From assembly GCF_900497595.1 (NCBI RefSeq), contig NZ_UFQO01000001.1, positions 124,001-188,000 on the forward strand: 64,000 nt of DNA, in the 5' to 3' direction. Of the stretch, positions 26,095 to 38,100 are shown in pieces. The DNA comes from Treponema pectinovorum (GTDB lineage: Bacteria; Spirochaetota; Spirochaetia; Treponematales; Treponemataceae). The position numbers and the translations under genes were made by a program. The notes beneath the pieces were generated by a model. The model saw nothing but the letters and a program-made list of their open reading frames with translations, ran no database searches and had not been told where the DNA came from. Positions within the stretch are counted from its first letter, which is position 1. Every line of letters starts with the position of its first letter.

Positions 26095-26200
26095 TTTTTT
26101 TACCTTTTTTTAAATTTATCTTAAAAAAATCTTAACACAAAGGTTTGCAAAGTCAAGAAAATAAGATTTTTGAAGATATAAATTATGTAATTGAATTCTT

Positions 26201-26746
26201 CTATTTTTCGCTCCTGTAAAAATTTACGATGGAACGCCCATATATCCGTTTGTCTACGAGGCACAGATTTCCTATTTTATCTGGAAGAGCGTCTTCATCA
26301 GGATAATGAATCATCACCGTTCCTCCATCTTTTAAAAGCGAAGACGAATCGACAGTTTTTATCAAATCTTTTCTAAATTTGTAGGGAAACGGCGGATCAA
26401 AAAATATGTAGTCAAAATTTTCTTTACACCTTTTTAAAAAGAGTTCGACAGCCATAAAATGACATCCAATTTTTACACCGAGCTCTTTTTCTGTTATAGA
26501 AACATTTTCCAAGATGGTTTTTACTTTGATTTTATCTTTTTCGCAAAGTTGAACTTGACTCGCACCTCTGCTTGCAGCTTCTATCGCTATAGTTCCAGAA
26601 CCGCTAAACATGTCGAGCCATGATTTTCCGCTTAAATCTCCTAAAATTGCAAAAACGGATTCTCTCATTCTGTCCATTGCTGGTCTTATAACACCGTCGG
26701 GACACTTTATTGTTCTTCCTTTTAATTTTCCTCCAGTAATTCTCAT
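26201..26746 (-). CDS. rsmD: 16S rRNA (guanine966-N2)-methyltransferase
   Basis: This 181-residue class I methyltransferase has RsmD signatures throughout: MRITGGKLKGRTIKCPDG, RPAMDRMRESVFAIL, the SAM-binding WLDMFSGSGTIAIEAASRGA, and the N6/N2-amino-MTase motif FDYIFFDPPF. It modifies G966 of 16S rRNA in the assembled small subunit. Its start codon directly follows the stop of the upstream ankyrin gene, so it is translationally coupled and probably relies on that promoter. Confidence 0.93.
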   Translation of the reverse strand: MRITGGKLKGRTIKCPDGVIRPAMDRMRESVFAILGDLSGKSWLDMFSGSGTIAIEAASRGASQVQLCEKDKIKVKTILENVSITEKELGVKIGCHFMAVELFLKRCKENFDYIFFDPPFPYKFRKDLIKTVDSSSLLKDGGTVMIHYPDEDALPDKIGNLCLVDKRIYGRSIVNFYRSEK

Positions 26747-28408
26747 CTATTCTTCTCCATAAGGTGAAAGCGTCCAATAAACTGAATCTTTAGTGAGATT
26801 TTTGTTGGCTTTTGCAAAATCAAAAGCTGTAAGGCCAGAACTTGTCCTGTAATTTTTCTTTGCTCCATTTTTTAGAAGCCAGTTTATTATTCTCGTGTCC
26901 CTGTTAGATTCTGCTGCGTACATTAAAGGAGTTTTTCCGTCATAAAAATTGTTCAGAGGAATTCCTTTTTTTAAAAATTCGTCCAAAGTTGAATTTTGGG
27001 CAGAGGAAGTTATAGCATATACAAAAGATGAGCGAACTTCGTTTTCTGTAGAAGAATGCATCAAAAGCAATTCTGCGATTACTTGAGGCGATTTTGAAAA
27101 TCCAGCAGCGAGTTTTAAAGCCGTAATTCCGTAATCATTTTTTAAGTTTTCATCAGCACCATTTTTAATCAATAACCGCAATATTTTTACATCTGGACAA
27201 AATCTTGCGGCAAACATCAAAGCGGTCCAGCCGTCGTTGTCTTTTGCGTTTAAATTTACTTTTGAATAAATCAGGTTTTCTACGAGTTGAATGTCGCCTT
27301 TTTTTGCAGCGTCCATCAGTTTTGTGCGACCGTTTGAATCTCGTTTGTCAGCGTTTTCAATAAAATTGTGGGAAACTTCGCCTTTGCTTTCGGTCGGAAA
27401 ATCATGCTCTTCGTTTGCGTCTTCTGCAAATTCTAAAAGGTATTGTCGATTGAATGGCTCAACTTTTATCGTGCTAGATTGAATTGAAGGGGCAGGCTGA
27501 TTTTTCTCTGGATTTTCTTCAAGTTGAATTGGAGAATCGTTTGCTGTCGAATTTTCTTTTTCTATTTGGATTTGCTCCGTAAGATTTTGTTCAATCTGCT
27601 GTGTAAGAGTTTTTTCTTCTTCTTTAAAGGATGAACTATCATTTTTATCGCTAAATTCTTCGCTTGTTTTTTTGTCTTCGCTTGCTACGTTGTTTTTATC
27701 CTGATTTTCTTTTGAATCTTGCTCAATTCCCAAAACGGCAAGTGGTGCTGTTGCTGTAACTGCTGTTGTTGTCAATGCTGCATTTTCTTGAGTCATAGCT
27801 GTAACTGCAACTTCTGCAGGAGAAATTATTTGAGTCGCAGGTGGAGTTTCTTCACTATGATTAACAGAAGTTTGTGCAGAATTTTCCTTTAAATCTGAGG
27901 TTTCAAGAGTAATCGGTTCAGTTGCAAATTTATTTAAGACTTCAAGGATTTCGTCTTTAGAAGAATTTTTTCTCGCATAGTCAAAAGATGTTTTTCCCTC
28001 TGCATCTTTTTTTAACACTCTTTTTTTTCTTGAAAAGCCAAAAAATGTGCCCGCTTTTATTGTTTTTTCCAATACTTTTGGGGAAGAACAATACATTGCC
28101 GCATACATTACGGCATTTCTTTTAAAAGAATCTTTTTTGTCTGGATCTGCTCCGTATTTTAAAAGCAGGTCTATGACTTCTATTTCTCGGTCTTCTTTGA
28201 GGGCTGCCATCAAAAGAGTTTCTTTTTCGCTTCCCCTCGTTATGTTTACATAATCTTGGTTGTTTCTAAGGATTGATTTTACTTCTTTTACGCTTGCGTT
28301 TTCGATAGTGTTAAAAATTTTGTCTTTTCTTCCGCCTGCAAAAACTAAAAAACTAAAAAAAACAGCATTAAAAATGGATATAAACTTTTTTTTATCGATA
28401 AAAAACAT
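26747..28408 (-). CDS. Ankyrin-repeat protein with signal sequence
   Basis: I place the start at 28408 (MFFIDKKKFISIFNAVFFSF) because a promoter lies just upstream and overlaps the longer frame. The product has an N-terminal export signal, one ankyrin block (residues ~25-165, e.g. ETLLMAALKEDREIEVIDLL), a low-complexity Thr/Glu/Gln-rich linker, and a second ankyrin block at the C-terminus (NGRTKLMDAAKKGDIQLVEN and WTALMFAARFCPDVKILRLL). It is likely periplasmic or surface-linked and mediates protein contacts. rsmD follows without a gap. Confidence 0.85.
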   Translation of the reverse strand: MFFIDKKKFISIFNAVFFSFLVFAGGRKDKIFNTIENASVKEVKSILRNNQDYVNITRGSEKETLLMAALKEDREIEVIDLLLKYGADPDKKDSFKRNAVMYAAMYCSSPKVLEKTIKAGTFFGFSRKKRVLKKDAEGKTSFDYARKNSSKDEILEVLNKFATEPITLETSDLKENSAQTSVNHSEETPPATQIISPAEVAVTAMTQENAALTTTAVTATAPLAVLGIEQDSKENQDKNNVASEDKKTSEEFSDKNDSSSFKEEEKTLTQQIEQNLTEQIQIEKENSTANDSPIQLEENPEKNQPAPSIQSSTIKVEPFNRQYLLEFAEDANEEHDFPTESKGEVSHNFIENADKRDSNGRTKLMDAAKKGDIQLVENLIYSKVNLNAKDNDGWTALMFAARFCPDVKILRLLIKNGADENLKNDYGITALKLAAGFSKSPQVIAELLLMHSSTENEVRSSFVYAITSSAQNSTLDEFLKKGIPLNNFYDGKTPLMYAAESNRDTRIINWLLKNGAKKNYRTSSGLTAFDFAKANKNLTKDSVYWTLSPYGEE

Positions 28409-28415
28409 GTCGAAA

Positions 28416-28444
28416 ATTATACAGTTGTAGGCTTTTATTCGCAA
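28416..28444 (-). promoter_or_regulatory. Promoter of the ankyrin gene, leaderless layout
   Basis: On the minus strand TTGCGA (28444-28439) and TATAAT (28421-28416) are 17 bp apart. The ATG at 28408 begins seven bases after the -10 box, where transcription should start, so the mRNA would have essentially no 5' leader. No Shine-Dalgarno is present. Confidence 0.65.
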
Positions 28445-28623
28445 CTGTCAAAAAATCTTTTTGCATGTTCTAAGGAACCTTGTAAATAAATTTGACTAGG
28501 GGCTTCGATAAGCGATAAAGTGTCGAAAGATTATTGACCATAAAAACTCAAAAAGATATATTAACTAAACCCCTTGAGGCTGCGTATGCGGCTTCCATTT
28601 GACCATAAGGAGAACATACAGAA

Positions 28624-28917
28624 ATGAGAAAGTATGAACTTATGACTATCTTCCCTATAGAAGAAGATAAATTTAAGACAGCTTCGGATGCAGTTCGTGC
28701 AGTCCTTGCTAAATTTGGCGCTACAGTTGATAAAGAAGAATCTTACGGCGATCGCGACTTAACTTATGTAATCAACAAAAACAAAAGAGGTCGTTTTCTT
28801 TTGCTTACAGTTAGTGCAAATCCTGCAAAAATCAGTGAAATTGAAACTCAACTCAAATTAACAAATGACCTTCTAAAATGGCTCTTTGTTAAGATTGAAG
28901 ACGAAAAAAATAACTAG
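28624..28917 (+). CDS. rpsF: 30S ribosomal protein S6
   Basis: This 97-residue S6 begins MRKYELMTIFPIEEDKFKTA, the expected first strand and helix, and contains the RGRFLLLTVSANP strand and LKWLFVKIED end. S6 binds the central domain of 16S rRNA with S18. It leads the classic rpsF-ssb-rpsR-rplI operon, all in order here. AAGGAG lies upstream of the ATG. The 100 bp before it contain the short self-complementary TGCGTATGCG stretch and could hold an S6:S18 autoregulatory leader, which I cannot verify. Confidence 0.97.
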   Translation: MRKYELMTIFPIEEDKFKTASDAVRAVLAKFGATVDKEESYGDRDLTYVINKNKRGRFLLLTVSANPAKISEIETQLKLTNDLLKWLFVKIEDEKNN

Positions 28918-28962
28918 TTTAATCCGCAAAGATAGTTCATCAAATGTTGGAGGAGGCGATTT

Positions 28963-29454
28963 ATGACAGATATTAACCGTGTTGTCTTGGTAGGCAGACT
29001 TACTAGAGATTTAGGAAATGACCAGCGTGATTTTGCTTACACACCTAACGGACAGGCGCGTGCAAATATCAGTATTGCTGTAAACCGCAGTCGAAAGCAA
29101 GGTGAACAGTGGGTTGACGAAGCGAATTTTTTCGATGTAACAATTTGGGGTAAGACCGCAGAAAATCTTAAGCCGTATCTAACAAAAGGAAAACAGATAG
29201 CTGTAGAAGGCTATTTAAAACAGGATCGTTGGGAAAAAGACGGTCAAAAATTCAGCAAGGTAGGAATTGTCGCAGACAGCGTTATGCTTTTAGGTGGAAA
29301 ATCGGATAACGGCGGCTTGCAGTCGTCTGGGGGGTATACTCCGAAATTCCAGCAGAACAACGGTTTTGCTCCACAGCAATCATACCAGCCACCTGCTGAT
29401 GAATCTTCTTTTGGTGGCAATAGTTCGGGATATTCAGAAGATATTCCATTTTAA
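28963..29454 (+). CDS. ssb: Single-stranded DNA-binding protein
   Basis: This 163-residue SSB has an OB-fold N-terminus (INRVVLVGRLTRDLGNDQRD, then NFFDVTIWGKTAENLKPYLT) and ends in the acidic tip SEDIPF, which recruits replication and repair enzymes. The linker is Gly/Gln/Ser-rich. It protects single-stranded DNA. Its place between rpsF and rpsR is the conserved bacterial arrangement. GGAGG precedes the ATG. Confidence 0.97.
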   Translation: MTDINRVVLVGRLTRDLGNDQRDFAYTPNGQARANISIAVNRSRKQGEQWVDEANFFDVTIWGKTAENLKPYLTKGKQIAVEGYLKQDRWEKDGQKFSKVGIVADSVMLLGGKSDNGGLQSSGGYTPKFQQNNGFAPQQSYQPPADESSFGGNSSGYSEDIPF

Positions 29455-29489
29455 TGTCCTTACATTAAGTAAATTTTTAGGAGACTAAT

Positions 29490-29810
29490 ATGTCAGACGA
29501 AATGACAACAAACGAAGTTGAACAGAAAGTAAATGCAACCGATATACAGGGCGCTTCAGACGGTCGCGAAGGCGAGGATAAAACTGGACGCAGAGGCAAA
29601 AAATTCTTCCGTAAAAAGGTTTGCCGCTTCTGTGCAAATAAAGCAAAGATTGACTACAAAGATGCAGATGGTCTAAAACGCTTTATGACAGAAAGAGGAA
29701 AGATTCTTCCACGCCGCATAACAGGAACTTGTGCAAAACATCAGAGAGAAGTAGCACTCGCAATTAAAAGAGCACGTGCAATCTGCCTTCTTCCATTTGT
29801 TGCAGACTAA
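29490..29810 (+). CDS. rpsR: 30S ribosomal protein S18
   Basis: This 106-residue S18 has a long acidic N-terminal extension (first ~35 residues). The core starts [12 protein letters not shown] and contains [20 protein letters not shown]. Two Cys pairs (CRFC, and CAKH with His) mark the zinc-binding form of S18. It partners S6 on the platform of the small subunit. The gene follows ssb with an AGGAG ribosome site. Confidence 0.97.
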   Translation: MSDEMTTNEVEQKVNATDIQGASDGREGEDKTGRRGKKFFRKKVCRFCANKAKIDYKDADGLKRFMTERGKILPRRITGTCAKHQREVALAIKRARAICLLPFVAD

Positions 29811-29881
29811 GAAATTTTTTATATAAGTGGCGATCCAACTCCTGGTGACGTCACTTTTAAATATACAAGAGGAGCTTGAAA

Positions 29882-30436
29882 ATGAAAGTAATTCTTAACG
29901 AAGATGTAAAACATCTTGGAGAAATTGGTGATGTGAAAAATGTTGCAAACGGCTATGCTCGCAACTATCTTTTTCCACATATGTTCGCGGTTCCTTACAA
30001 TGCAGAAACTGTAGCGTATTTTGAAACTCGCAAAGCAGAAATTGAAGCTCGTAAGGAAGCAAAACGCAAGGATGCAGCAAGTACAAAAGAAAAACTCGAA
30101 GCAATGCTTGTTGACCTTACAGTTCCAGCAAGTGCAAACGGAAAACTCTACGGTGCTGTAACAAGTCAGACTGTAGCGGATTTTCTCAACAAAAATGGTT
30201 TTTCTATTGAACGCAAGAGAATCGAAATTTCTGGTGTTACAATCAAGAGTACAGGTAACTATTCTTGTGTTATTCACCTTTACGAAAATTCTAATGCAGA
30301 AGTTAAAATTAGCGTAAAAGCACAGTCAACAGAAGAAACTCCTAGCGAAAAATCTTCAAAAAAAGTTGAATCTGCACAAACTTCGCAGGAAAATCCTGCA
30401 GAAGAAGCAACCAATGCAGAACAGCAGTCTGAATAG
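29882..30436 (+). CDS. rplI: 50S ribosomal protein L9
   Basis: MKVILNEDVKHLGEIGDVKN is the standard L9 start, so I use the ATG at 29882 rather than the upstream TTG at 29876; GAGGAG lies 6-8 bp before it. GYARNYLFPHMFAVPYNAET completes the N-terminal RNA-binding domain. The C-domain is followed by an unusual Glu/Ser/Gln-rich tail of about 35 residues (KSSKKVESAQTSQENPAEEA) beyond the usual ~150. The gene ends the rpsF operon at a strong terminator. Confidence 0.97.
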   Translation: MKVILNEDVKHLGEIGDVKNVANGYARNYLFPHMFAVPYNAETVAYFETRKAEIEARKEAKRKDAASTKEKLEAMLVDLTVPASANGKLYGAVTSQTVADFLNKNGFSIERKRIEISGVTIKSTGNYSCVIHLYENSNAEVKISVKAQSTEETPSEKSSKKVESAQTSQENPAEEATNAEQQSE

Positions 30437-30473
30437 TTTTTATTCTTAACCGATTAAACTTCGGTCGAGTTTT

Positions 30474-30500
30474 AAGCCGGGATTTTTTCCGGCTTTTTTT
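30474..30500 (+). terminator. Rho-independent terminator of the rpsF-rplI operon
   Basis: AAGCCGG (30474-30480) pairs with CCGGCTT (30489-30495) around an 8-base loop, followed by a T run. Confidence 0.9.
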
Positions 30501-30571
30501 ATCTAAAATTGATTTTGTTGCGGCAAATTTAAAATCATTTTCTTTAATTGCAATTTTTTAGGAGAAATTTT

Positions 30572-31903
30572 ATGGAAGAAAGACTTAAGGATTCAATTCC
30601 TCCGCATAATTTAGAAGCAGAAATGGCAACCCTTGGCGCTCTTCTTATAGATTGGTCCAGCATTGGCGACATAGTAACTTTTTTGCGCCCAGAACACTTT
30701 TATTCTCAACAAAATCAAATAATCTACAATGCTCTTATAAAACTTTTTGGAACAGGAATTTCTGGCGATGTTTTAACGCTTGAAACAGAACTTACAAAAT
30801 CAAACGAGCTGGAAAAGGCTGGAGGGCCTGCTTACATCGCTTCCCTTACAGATGAGGTTCCGTCCGCTGCGAACATCGATTACTACGCGCACGTTGTTTT
30901 AGACAGGGCAACCAGACGCAGTTTAATAAAAATTTCTTCCGAGATAAAAACGACTGCCTTTGATGAATCAAGGGAAAGCCGTGCAATTTTGGACGAAGCA
31001 GAGAAAAAAATCTTTGCCCTAGCGGACATGGGACAGACAATCCAAATTCACGACATGCACGAAGTTGTCGATAAAACCACAAAAATTATTCAGCAACAGT
31101 ATCATAATCACGATTCTTATTCAGGAATTCCTTGTGGATTTACAAGACTTGATAGTATGACAAGTGGATTCCAAAAATCTGAATTGAGCATAATCGGGGC
31201 AAGACCTTCTATGGGAAAAACTGCAATGGCGCTTTCGATGATGGAAAATATAGCGGTCAACAACAAAATTCCTTGTGGATTTTTTTCACTTGAAATGTCA
31301 TTCGAGCAGATTGGGCAGCGTCTTTTGTCTCAAGTTGCTCGAATTCCAGGACACAAAATCAGATCTGGTATGATGAAACTGGACGACTTACAAAAGATAA
31401 ACGATGCTGCTGGAAGGGTTTTTGACGCACCTATTTACATAGTCGACACGCCAAATATGCAGCTTTTGGATTTAAGGGCAATGGCAAGGCGAATGGTCCA
31501 GTCAAGGCAGGTTCAAATAATATTCATCGACTATATCGGATTGATTTCGACACAAAATCCTTCAGCACCAGTTTATGAGCAGGTTTCAGAAATTTCAAAA
31601 TCTCTAAAAAGTTTAGCTCGCGAATTGAACATCCCAGTTGTCGCTCTTTGTCAGGTTGCACGCGATGCAGAAGGCAATGAGCCAACTCTTGCGCAGTTAC
31701 GCGGTTCTGGTTCAATAGAGCAGGACGCAGATGTTGTTATGTTTATTCATCGAGAGCGCAAAAAGACAGAAGGAGGCGAGATGGAGCCAGTTCAAGATGC
31801 AAAACTAATAGTTGCAAAACAGAGAAATGGTCCAATCGGCGACGTAAACCTGCTTTTTCTTTCTTCATATACAAAATTTGAAAATAAAGCCAACGAAGAT
31901 TAA
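30572..31903 (+). CDS. dnaB: Replicative DNA helicase DnaB
   Basis: This 443-residue hexameric helicase unwinds DNA at the fork. The N-terminal domain begins RLKDSIPPHNLEAEMATLGA. The RecA-like domain has Walker A in IIGARPSMGKTAMAL, then CGFFSLEMSFEQIGQRLLSQ, Walker B-like IIFIDYIGLI and GSGSIEQDADVVMFIHRE. There is no intein. I start it at the ATG at 30572, which has AGGAG 8 bp upstream, instead of an upstream in-frame codon at 30548. It follows the rplI terminator, so it has its own promoter. Confidence 0.97.
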   Translation: MEERLKDSIPPHNLEAEMATLGALLIDWSSIGDIVTFLRPEHFYSQQNQIIYNALIKLFGTGISGDVLTLETELTKSNELEKAGGPAYIASLTDEVPSAANIDYYAHVVLDRATRRSLIKISSEIKTTAFDESRESRAILDEAEKKIFALADMGQTIQIHDMHEVVDKTTKIIQQQYHNHDSYSGIPCGFTRLDSMTSGFQKSELSIIGARPSMGKTAMALSMMENIAVNNKIPCGFFSLEMSFEQIGQRLLSQVARIPGHKIRSGMMKLDDLQKINDAAGRVFDAPIYIVDTPNMQLLDLRAMARRMVQSRQVQIIFIDYIGLISTQNPSAPVYEQVSEISKSLKSLARELNIPVVALCQVARDAEGNEPTLAQLRGSGSIEQDADVVMFIHRERKKTEGGEMEPVQDAKLIVAKQRNGPIGDVNLLFLSSYTKFENKANED

Positions 31904-31904
31904 G

Positions 31905-32009
31905 GAGGGGGAAGTCTCCCCCTCGCTCCCAAGTCCTCGTCGTTTTGCTCCTGCGGTCTTGTCCGCTACCCCCTCTAAGGACAGCTTTTAAAGTGCTGTC
32001 TATTTTTTT
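31905..32009 (+). terminator. Hairpins and terminator after dnaB
   Basis: A GAGGGGG/CCCCCTC hairpin lies at 31905-31924 immediately after the dnaB stop. A second, GACAGC/GCTGTC (31980-32000), is followed by TATTTTTTT and is the likely terminator. The CG-rich interval between them resembles a dispersed intergenic element and has no coding content. Confidence 0.7.
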
Positions 32010-32161
32010 CATCACATAAAACAATAATACAAAAAATTTCCATCAAAAATGTGTGAATCTGCACTTTCAACGCAAATCTTATAGCAAGCAAATCAAAAAA
32101 AAATCGCAATAAAAGTCGAATTCCAAATTGCAAGATTTCACAATTTTTTTGAGGGGGAAAA

Positions 32162-35100
32162 ATGATAAAAGAACTAAAAATGCGAATAACCGCATTACTT
32201 GTTTTGACTTTATATGTGTTGGCTCTAGTTCCTGCGGTGGAGTATGAAAGTGCTTTTTCCAAAGGGAAAATCAAACTGGATTATTATCTTGAGCGTGCAA
32301 GCGGAAGTGAAAGCGAAGAGAAGTTTTTAGAACTTGCAGAATATGGAGTTACACAGGCTTTGTGTCAGTGGCAAAGCGAATATCTGTTTTTAAAAGATAA
32401 AGAAATCGCAGGAGTGAGCAGTAAAGAACTTGCAGAAGAGTATTCAAGGGTAAAAAACGAATATGAATTGATAAAGGCAAAAACTTATGTAAATTTTATA
32501 AGCGAATTGTATATAAAAGAAAAAACGAAAGGAAGTTTTTCCGAGCTTACATTGAATTTAAAAAAAGCAAGCGAAAGCGAAGAATTCAAATTTACAAATA
32601 ACAATGCAATAAGCGATGTTGAAATTATAAAAAACTGGAACGAAAGAGCATTGAGCATAATAGATGAATATCTCATAGAAGCAGATACAGAGGGTGATTA
32701 CAACAAGGATTTAATAAAAGCAAAAAATGAAGAAATCAAAAAAGAAGGAGAGCTTTTATTAAACGCATATAAGAACAGCATTCTATTAAAATTCTATGCA
32801 GACAACGAATCAGCAATGGCAAAAAGTGCAAAAGAAAGTGCAGAAATCTATACAAAGGATTTAATATCTCAAATAGATAGCAAAACTCAAAAATCAGTGA
32901 ATAATCTCTTGAATTCTCTCGAAACACAGCTTAAACACGAGAGTTCAGTAGATTTTGACAGCGAAGATTTTTTAGAGCAGTTTAAGTCAATCTACGAAAG
33001 AGCGATTGACGAATGGGAAAAAAGCGAAACCGAGTTCCTAGGTGAGAGAATAAAGTTTGAAGGCGAAGCAAATAAGGTATACGAAGAGAGTGTAAGGGTA
33101 TGGCAGGAAGCGTTTGAAAAATTTAACGAAAAAAAAGATTCTTGGGTAAAGCAGATAAATCAAAAGATAAAAGATTTACAAGAGCAATCTACAAAGCAGA
33201 ACAAAGATTTTGCGGACAAACTGGATTCGGCAATCTTAGAGTATACAGAAGCAATGGGAAAGCAAAAACAAGTTTACTATGAGGTATTAAAAACTGCGGT
33301 GGAAGCTTACGAGAGATTAAGGATTCTTCTTTCAACATCAAAAGACGAAATCGATAACTGGGTTTGTTTGTGGAGCGAAAAATATAAAAACTTATATGCG
33401 TATTGGAAAAGCGAAGATGGGGAAGCTAGCGAAGATGGGGAAGCTAGCGAAGATGAAAATCCTTTAAAGAAAAGTGAAAATTCGATTTTGTATAAGATTT
33501 TATACGGTGCAGAAAATAGTAAAAAAATTGATTTATTTAAATTAAGCGATAGCGATATCGAAAAATTAAAAGAGGAAGTAATATCAATATATTCAGCACA
33601 TCTTGCAAAGTTAAAAAAAGAATATGGTAAAGCATTAGATAAAAGAAAAGATGAAATTGAAAGTTTATGCGAAGAATACAATTCTATAGTCGAAAAATAT
33701 TTTGGTGACAGTGCAAACGAGATTTCTCTAAGCGAAAATGAAATAAATACTAAAAAGATAAGTTTTGAAAAATTAAAAGATAAAAAAACATCTGAGGAAA
33801 CTATAGATAAATACAGCAAAGAGTTGAGTGAAAAGATAAAAAACTTATGTCTAAAGTTTGATGGAGAAAGCGAAAGCTATTACTGGAAGAACAACGGTGA
33901 TGAAGAAGCTTTTTATAAAATCGAAAAAATAAAGGAAAAAATAAAAGAAAAACTTGATGAATATTTTGGGCTTTATCAATACAGCGATTTTTCAGAAAAG
34001 ATTGAGCAGCATTATCAAGAATATAAAAACGACAGCGATAAAGAAAATTCAATTAAAGCGAAAAAGTTAAAAAAACTTACAGATTATGTAAATTCAGTAA
34101 AAGAAGGAACAGTTTTAAATAGGGAAAGCGAATTTGAAATTTCCGCAAGTTTTTTTGAAAGCGGCAAGAGCATTTTGTTTTGGGTTGAAAGCATAAAAAA
34201 TTTGTTTCCGAGTTTAAAAGAGTCATTGAATAATATTAAAGAAACAAAAAAACTCGTTTTAAAAGAGAATTCTGAAAATTCAAGTTTAGGCGAGAGTGGT
34301 TTTTCAACTATTGAACTTGAAATTTTAAAGGCAGAAAAAGATATAGAAGTTTTAGAAGAAGAAAAAGATATTGAGCAGGCCATAATAGATTACGCAGAAG
34401 TAGAAGATAATAAGAGAAGTTCACAAGAAGGAACAGATAATGAAGAAAAGAAATCGAAAGAAAAGTATGAAAAAGCACTTATCGAATATGAAAGCGAAAA
34501 AGAAAAGTTAAAGGATTACAAGAAAAATATAGAAAATGCACAAAACGCACTTGTCGAAGTCAAAAAAGAAGTAGAAAAGGCAAAACTGGAGGTTGAGCAA
34601 GCGCAGATTGATTATGACAAGAAAAAAGTCCTTAGCGAAAGTAAATCTCAAAAAAAGATTTATCTATTGCAGATAAAAAACAAGATACTCGAATATCAAG
34701 AAACACTAAAAAATGTACAAAAAAACAATTCCAAGAGTGCGGGCTTTTATCAAAATTGTGTAAAACAGATGGCAGAAGCGGTTGCAGGAGAAATCGGCAA
34801 GAAATATCAAAACGGAATGGATGAGCAAAAAAATCTGATACAAAGATATTTACAGCAAGCGCATTCAAAAACGATAGAATTGTCGAGCGATTTTTCGAAT
34901 AATGCAATTTTAAAAGATGTAAATCAATATATAAAGGAATGTTTTAAAAAGATAGAAGCGATTGAAGGTTATACAGACATCTCAGATTACGAAAGAAACG
35001 AAAGGATGGACGTGTACTATTTTGTGATTGAAGAAATTTTTGCTGGTGCAATGGACGTTATTGAGCAGTTAAAACTTATTTCAAATGGAAAACGAAGCAA

Positions 35101-38100
35101 TAAAATCCATTTGAGCGCATATACAGCAGACGATACGGACACAAATTATTCAGCGGATGCCTATTATGCAGATAGTTTGATAAGAAAAATTGCAGAAAAG
35201 TTCAATTTAATTTTAAATAAAAAAGATGGAAATCTGTATAAGGAAGCAAAATCTAAAACAACAGATTCTGTCATAGAAAAATATGAAAATGCACGCAAGA
35301 TAATCCAAGAAAAACTAAAAGGAGAAAAGACATATACAAAAGAAAACAATTCTTACAATGAAATCATTGCATATCATGATGAATTAAAAAATATTTGCAC
35401 CTCTCGTGATAATGTTATAGATGAAAAGAATGATGTAAATACGGTAGATGAAAAAAATACTTTAATTGGAGAATATGAAAAGGTTGAAAAAACAGAGAAA
35501 AACGGCAAGGTTTATCTAGTTGCAGCGCAACGAAAAGCCTTAGAAAATTATCTTGAATGTTATTTAGATGAACAGGCATGGAACTATGCGCAAAACTGTG
35601 GAAAAACTGCTGACGATATTGAAAAGGAACTTTTGCAACTTATAAATAATGTGGACCAAAAATTCTATGATTATATTGATGGGCAAGACGGTAAAAAAAA
35701 TAAAGGAAAATTAAAATCAGACAAAACTCAAAGTGAATATCAAAAAGCTATTACAGAAAAAATGCTTTCAACTGAATACAGATTTTTAGCAAAAGTGATG
35801 AGTTTTATCGATCAGTCGTATTCTTCGTGGAAGGCAGAACTTAATAGTTTAAAATATATAGACGAAATCAAAAAATCAGATGTTGAAGGGTTTAAAGATA
35901 GCGAACTTGGAAAGCAATTAAAAGAAGTAATCGAAAATGATGACAAGATAGATGGGTATTATAAAAAACTAAAAGAAGGTGCTACAAAATATTTTACGCT
36001 TGAATTAAATCAATTAAAAGCTGAGGAGCCTAATTCAAGCTATGAAAAAGACAGAAAAGATTATACAGAAAGTCTTATTCAAGTTGTTGATTCATTCGAA
36101 ATTGCAATCAAAAAGTTGAAGGAATTTAACGACGAAAGCATCCAAGGAACTTTGAATAACCTTTCATCGGCTATTAAAGATAAAAAAAATAATCTTGCAG
36201 AAAAAGCTGCTTTATTAGAAACAAAAACTAAAGATTATAAGAGTGCTTGCGATAGTTATCAATTAAAAATCAATTCGGTAAACCAAAACTTAAAGGCACT
36301 GGACAGATTGAGACTTGAGTGGAGAAAAAAGGTTCGTGTAAATGAATGGGCAAAATCGGTCTATCTGTACGACGATTATAAAAATAGCGATGAAGAAAAT
36401 GGATATATTTGCCCTTGGGAAAAGGTAAAAAATCTTGAAAAGAAGATTGAAATTCAAAAAGCATATCTTTCGGCATTAAGAGCAGCGAGTAAAAATCAGG
36501 AAGAAAATCCGTATTGTGTAGAAGAAGCGACCTTGAAAAACGTTACAGATAGTTACGAAAAACTTACTGGAATGCTAGGCGCAATCGAAGCCGTAGAAAA
36601 TAAATACGAAAAAGACAAATACAAAGCGCAGATGGCAGGAAGTGAATATTTAAATGTACTTGCTTCGATTTTTAAAGTGAACCTTGAAGAAAAAAACGAC
36701 AATAAAGGAGTTCAATGGTTTGAAAAAGTTTTTCAAAATAAAGAATATTTTAAGGATGCCCAGTTTACAGACGATTTTAGAAATCTTTTGCTTGCTTCTT
36801 TTTATTTAGTTTGTCAAGAGGAAAGCAACTTAGAAAAGATTGGAAATTACAATCCGTATGAAAATTCGAACTTTAGACTCGGCGCTTTGAGCGATGAGAT
36901 AAATGGTATTGATGCTGGAAAAAAGTATCATAATTTTAGAGAAGAAGTATTAAAACATGCTTACGACAATTTTTCAGACAAAGCGCTTATTGAAGAATGT
37001 AAAGGATTGTTTTTTACGGCTTCAATGGGGGCTTATCTATTAAAATTAAGCGATAAATATCTTAGAGAAAAAGCGTTAGACAAATTTAAAAAGGAAATGG
37101 ATGAGATTTACGATGATAATATTGTAAGAATCTGTGGTGTTACAATATGGAAAAAAAGGAAAGCAAAGGCAGCGGACACTTATTACGAATGTGGAAAGGC
37201 GTTAAAAAATGCAAATGAGCAGCAAAAAAATCGTGAAGAATCAATTTTTACAGCCTTGATAGAAACATATCTTTCATCAAAGGAAAACTACGAAAATGCA
37301 GAAAGCAATTTTAAGACTAAATATTATGAAAGCACAATAGGAAAAAATCTTACATTTGAACAGGTAAAAGCACTTTTAGAAAAACATTTTGCAAACAGCA
37401 ACGTTATAGAACTCATTGAAAAACTCCCAAAGACAAATTATGAAGTTGTAAAGATGTTCGGAGAAAGTTATGCCGCATATTTTATGAGCAAAGAAGAGCT
37501 CAATGCTGTTATAAAAAAAATGGAAGATGAGGCAAAAACAAAATCTCAGGCGAATAAAGATGGAAAACAAAATGAAAATCAGGAGAATAGTGCAGCAAAT
37601 TCTACGGCAGAGAACGGTACTGGAAGTGAAGAGAATATTTCTACATCTGCTACAAAAGACGGAGAAACTTGTAGCGATAAAGACTCTAAAGCCTCTACCC
37701 CAAGTGTAGATAAAAAAGTTAGTTATACTTTAGAAAAAGCGTTTGCATTTTTGCAAAACCTTAGTTCAGATGATTATGATAAAAAAAAGAACAAAGTTGT
37801 TAAAGAAAATCAAAAGTCAATAGAAGAGCTTTACAAGCAGACTGACATCCTAATAGATTTTGCTTTAAAGACTAAGAACTTTACAGAGGAAGAAAAGCAA
37901 AAACTAAAGAGCGCAGTCGTAAATCTGTGGAAAAATGCAGTTGACAACAGTTCGTATCGAAAATCTTTAATTTCGTATTTTGAGCAGTACCTTACAGCAG
38001 ATATAGAAAAACTCGATGAGCTTGGAATAAATGTAAATTATGAAAATGTTACGGAATTATCTCTTCTAAATACACTAAACGAATACATAGACTGCGTTAT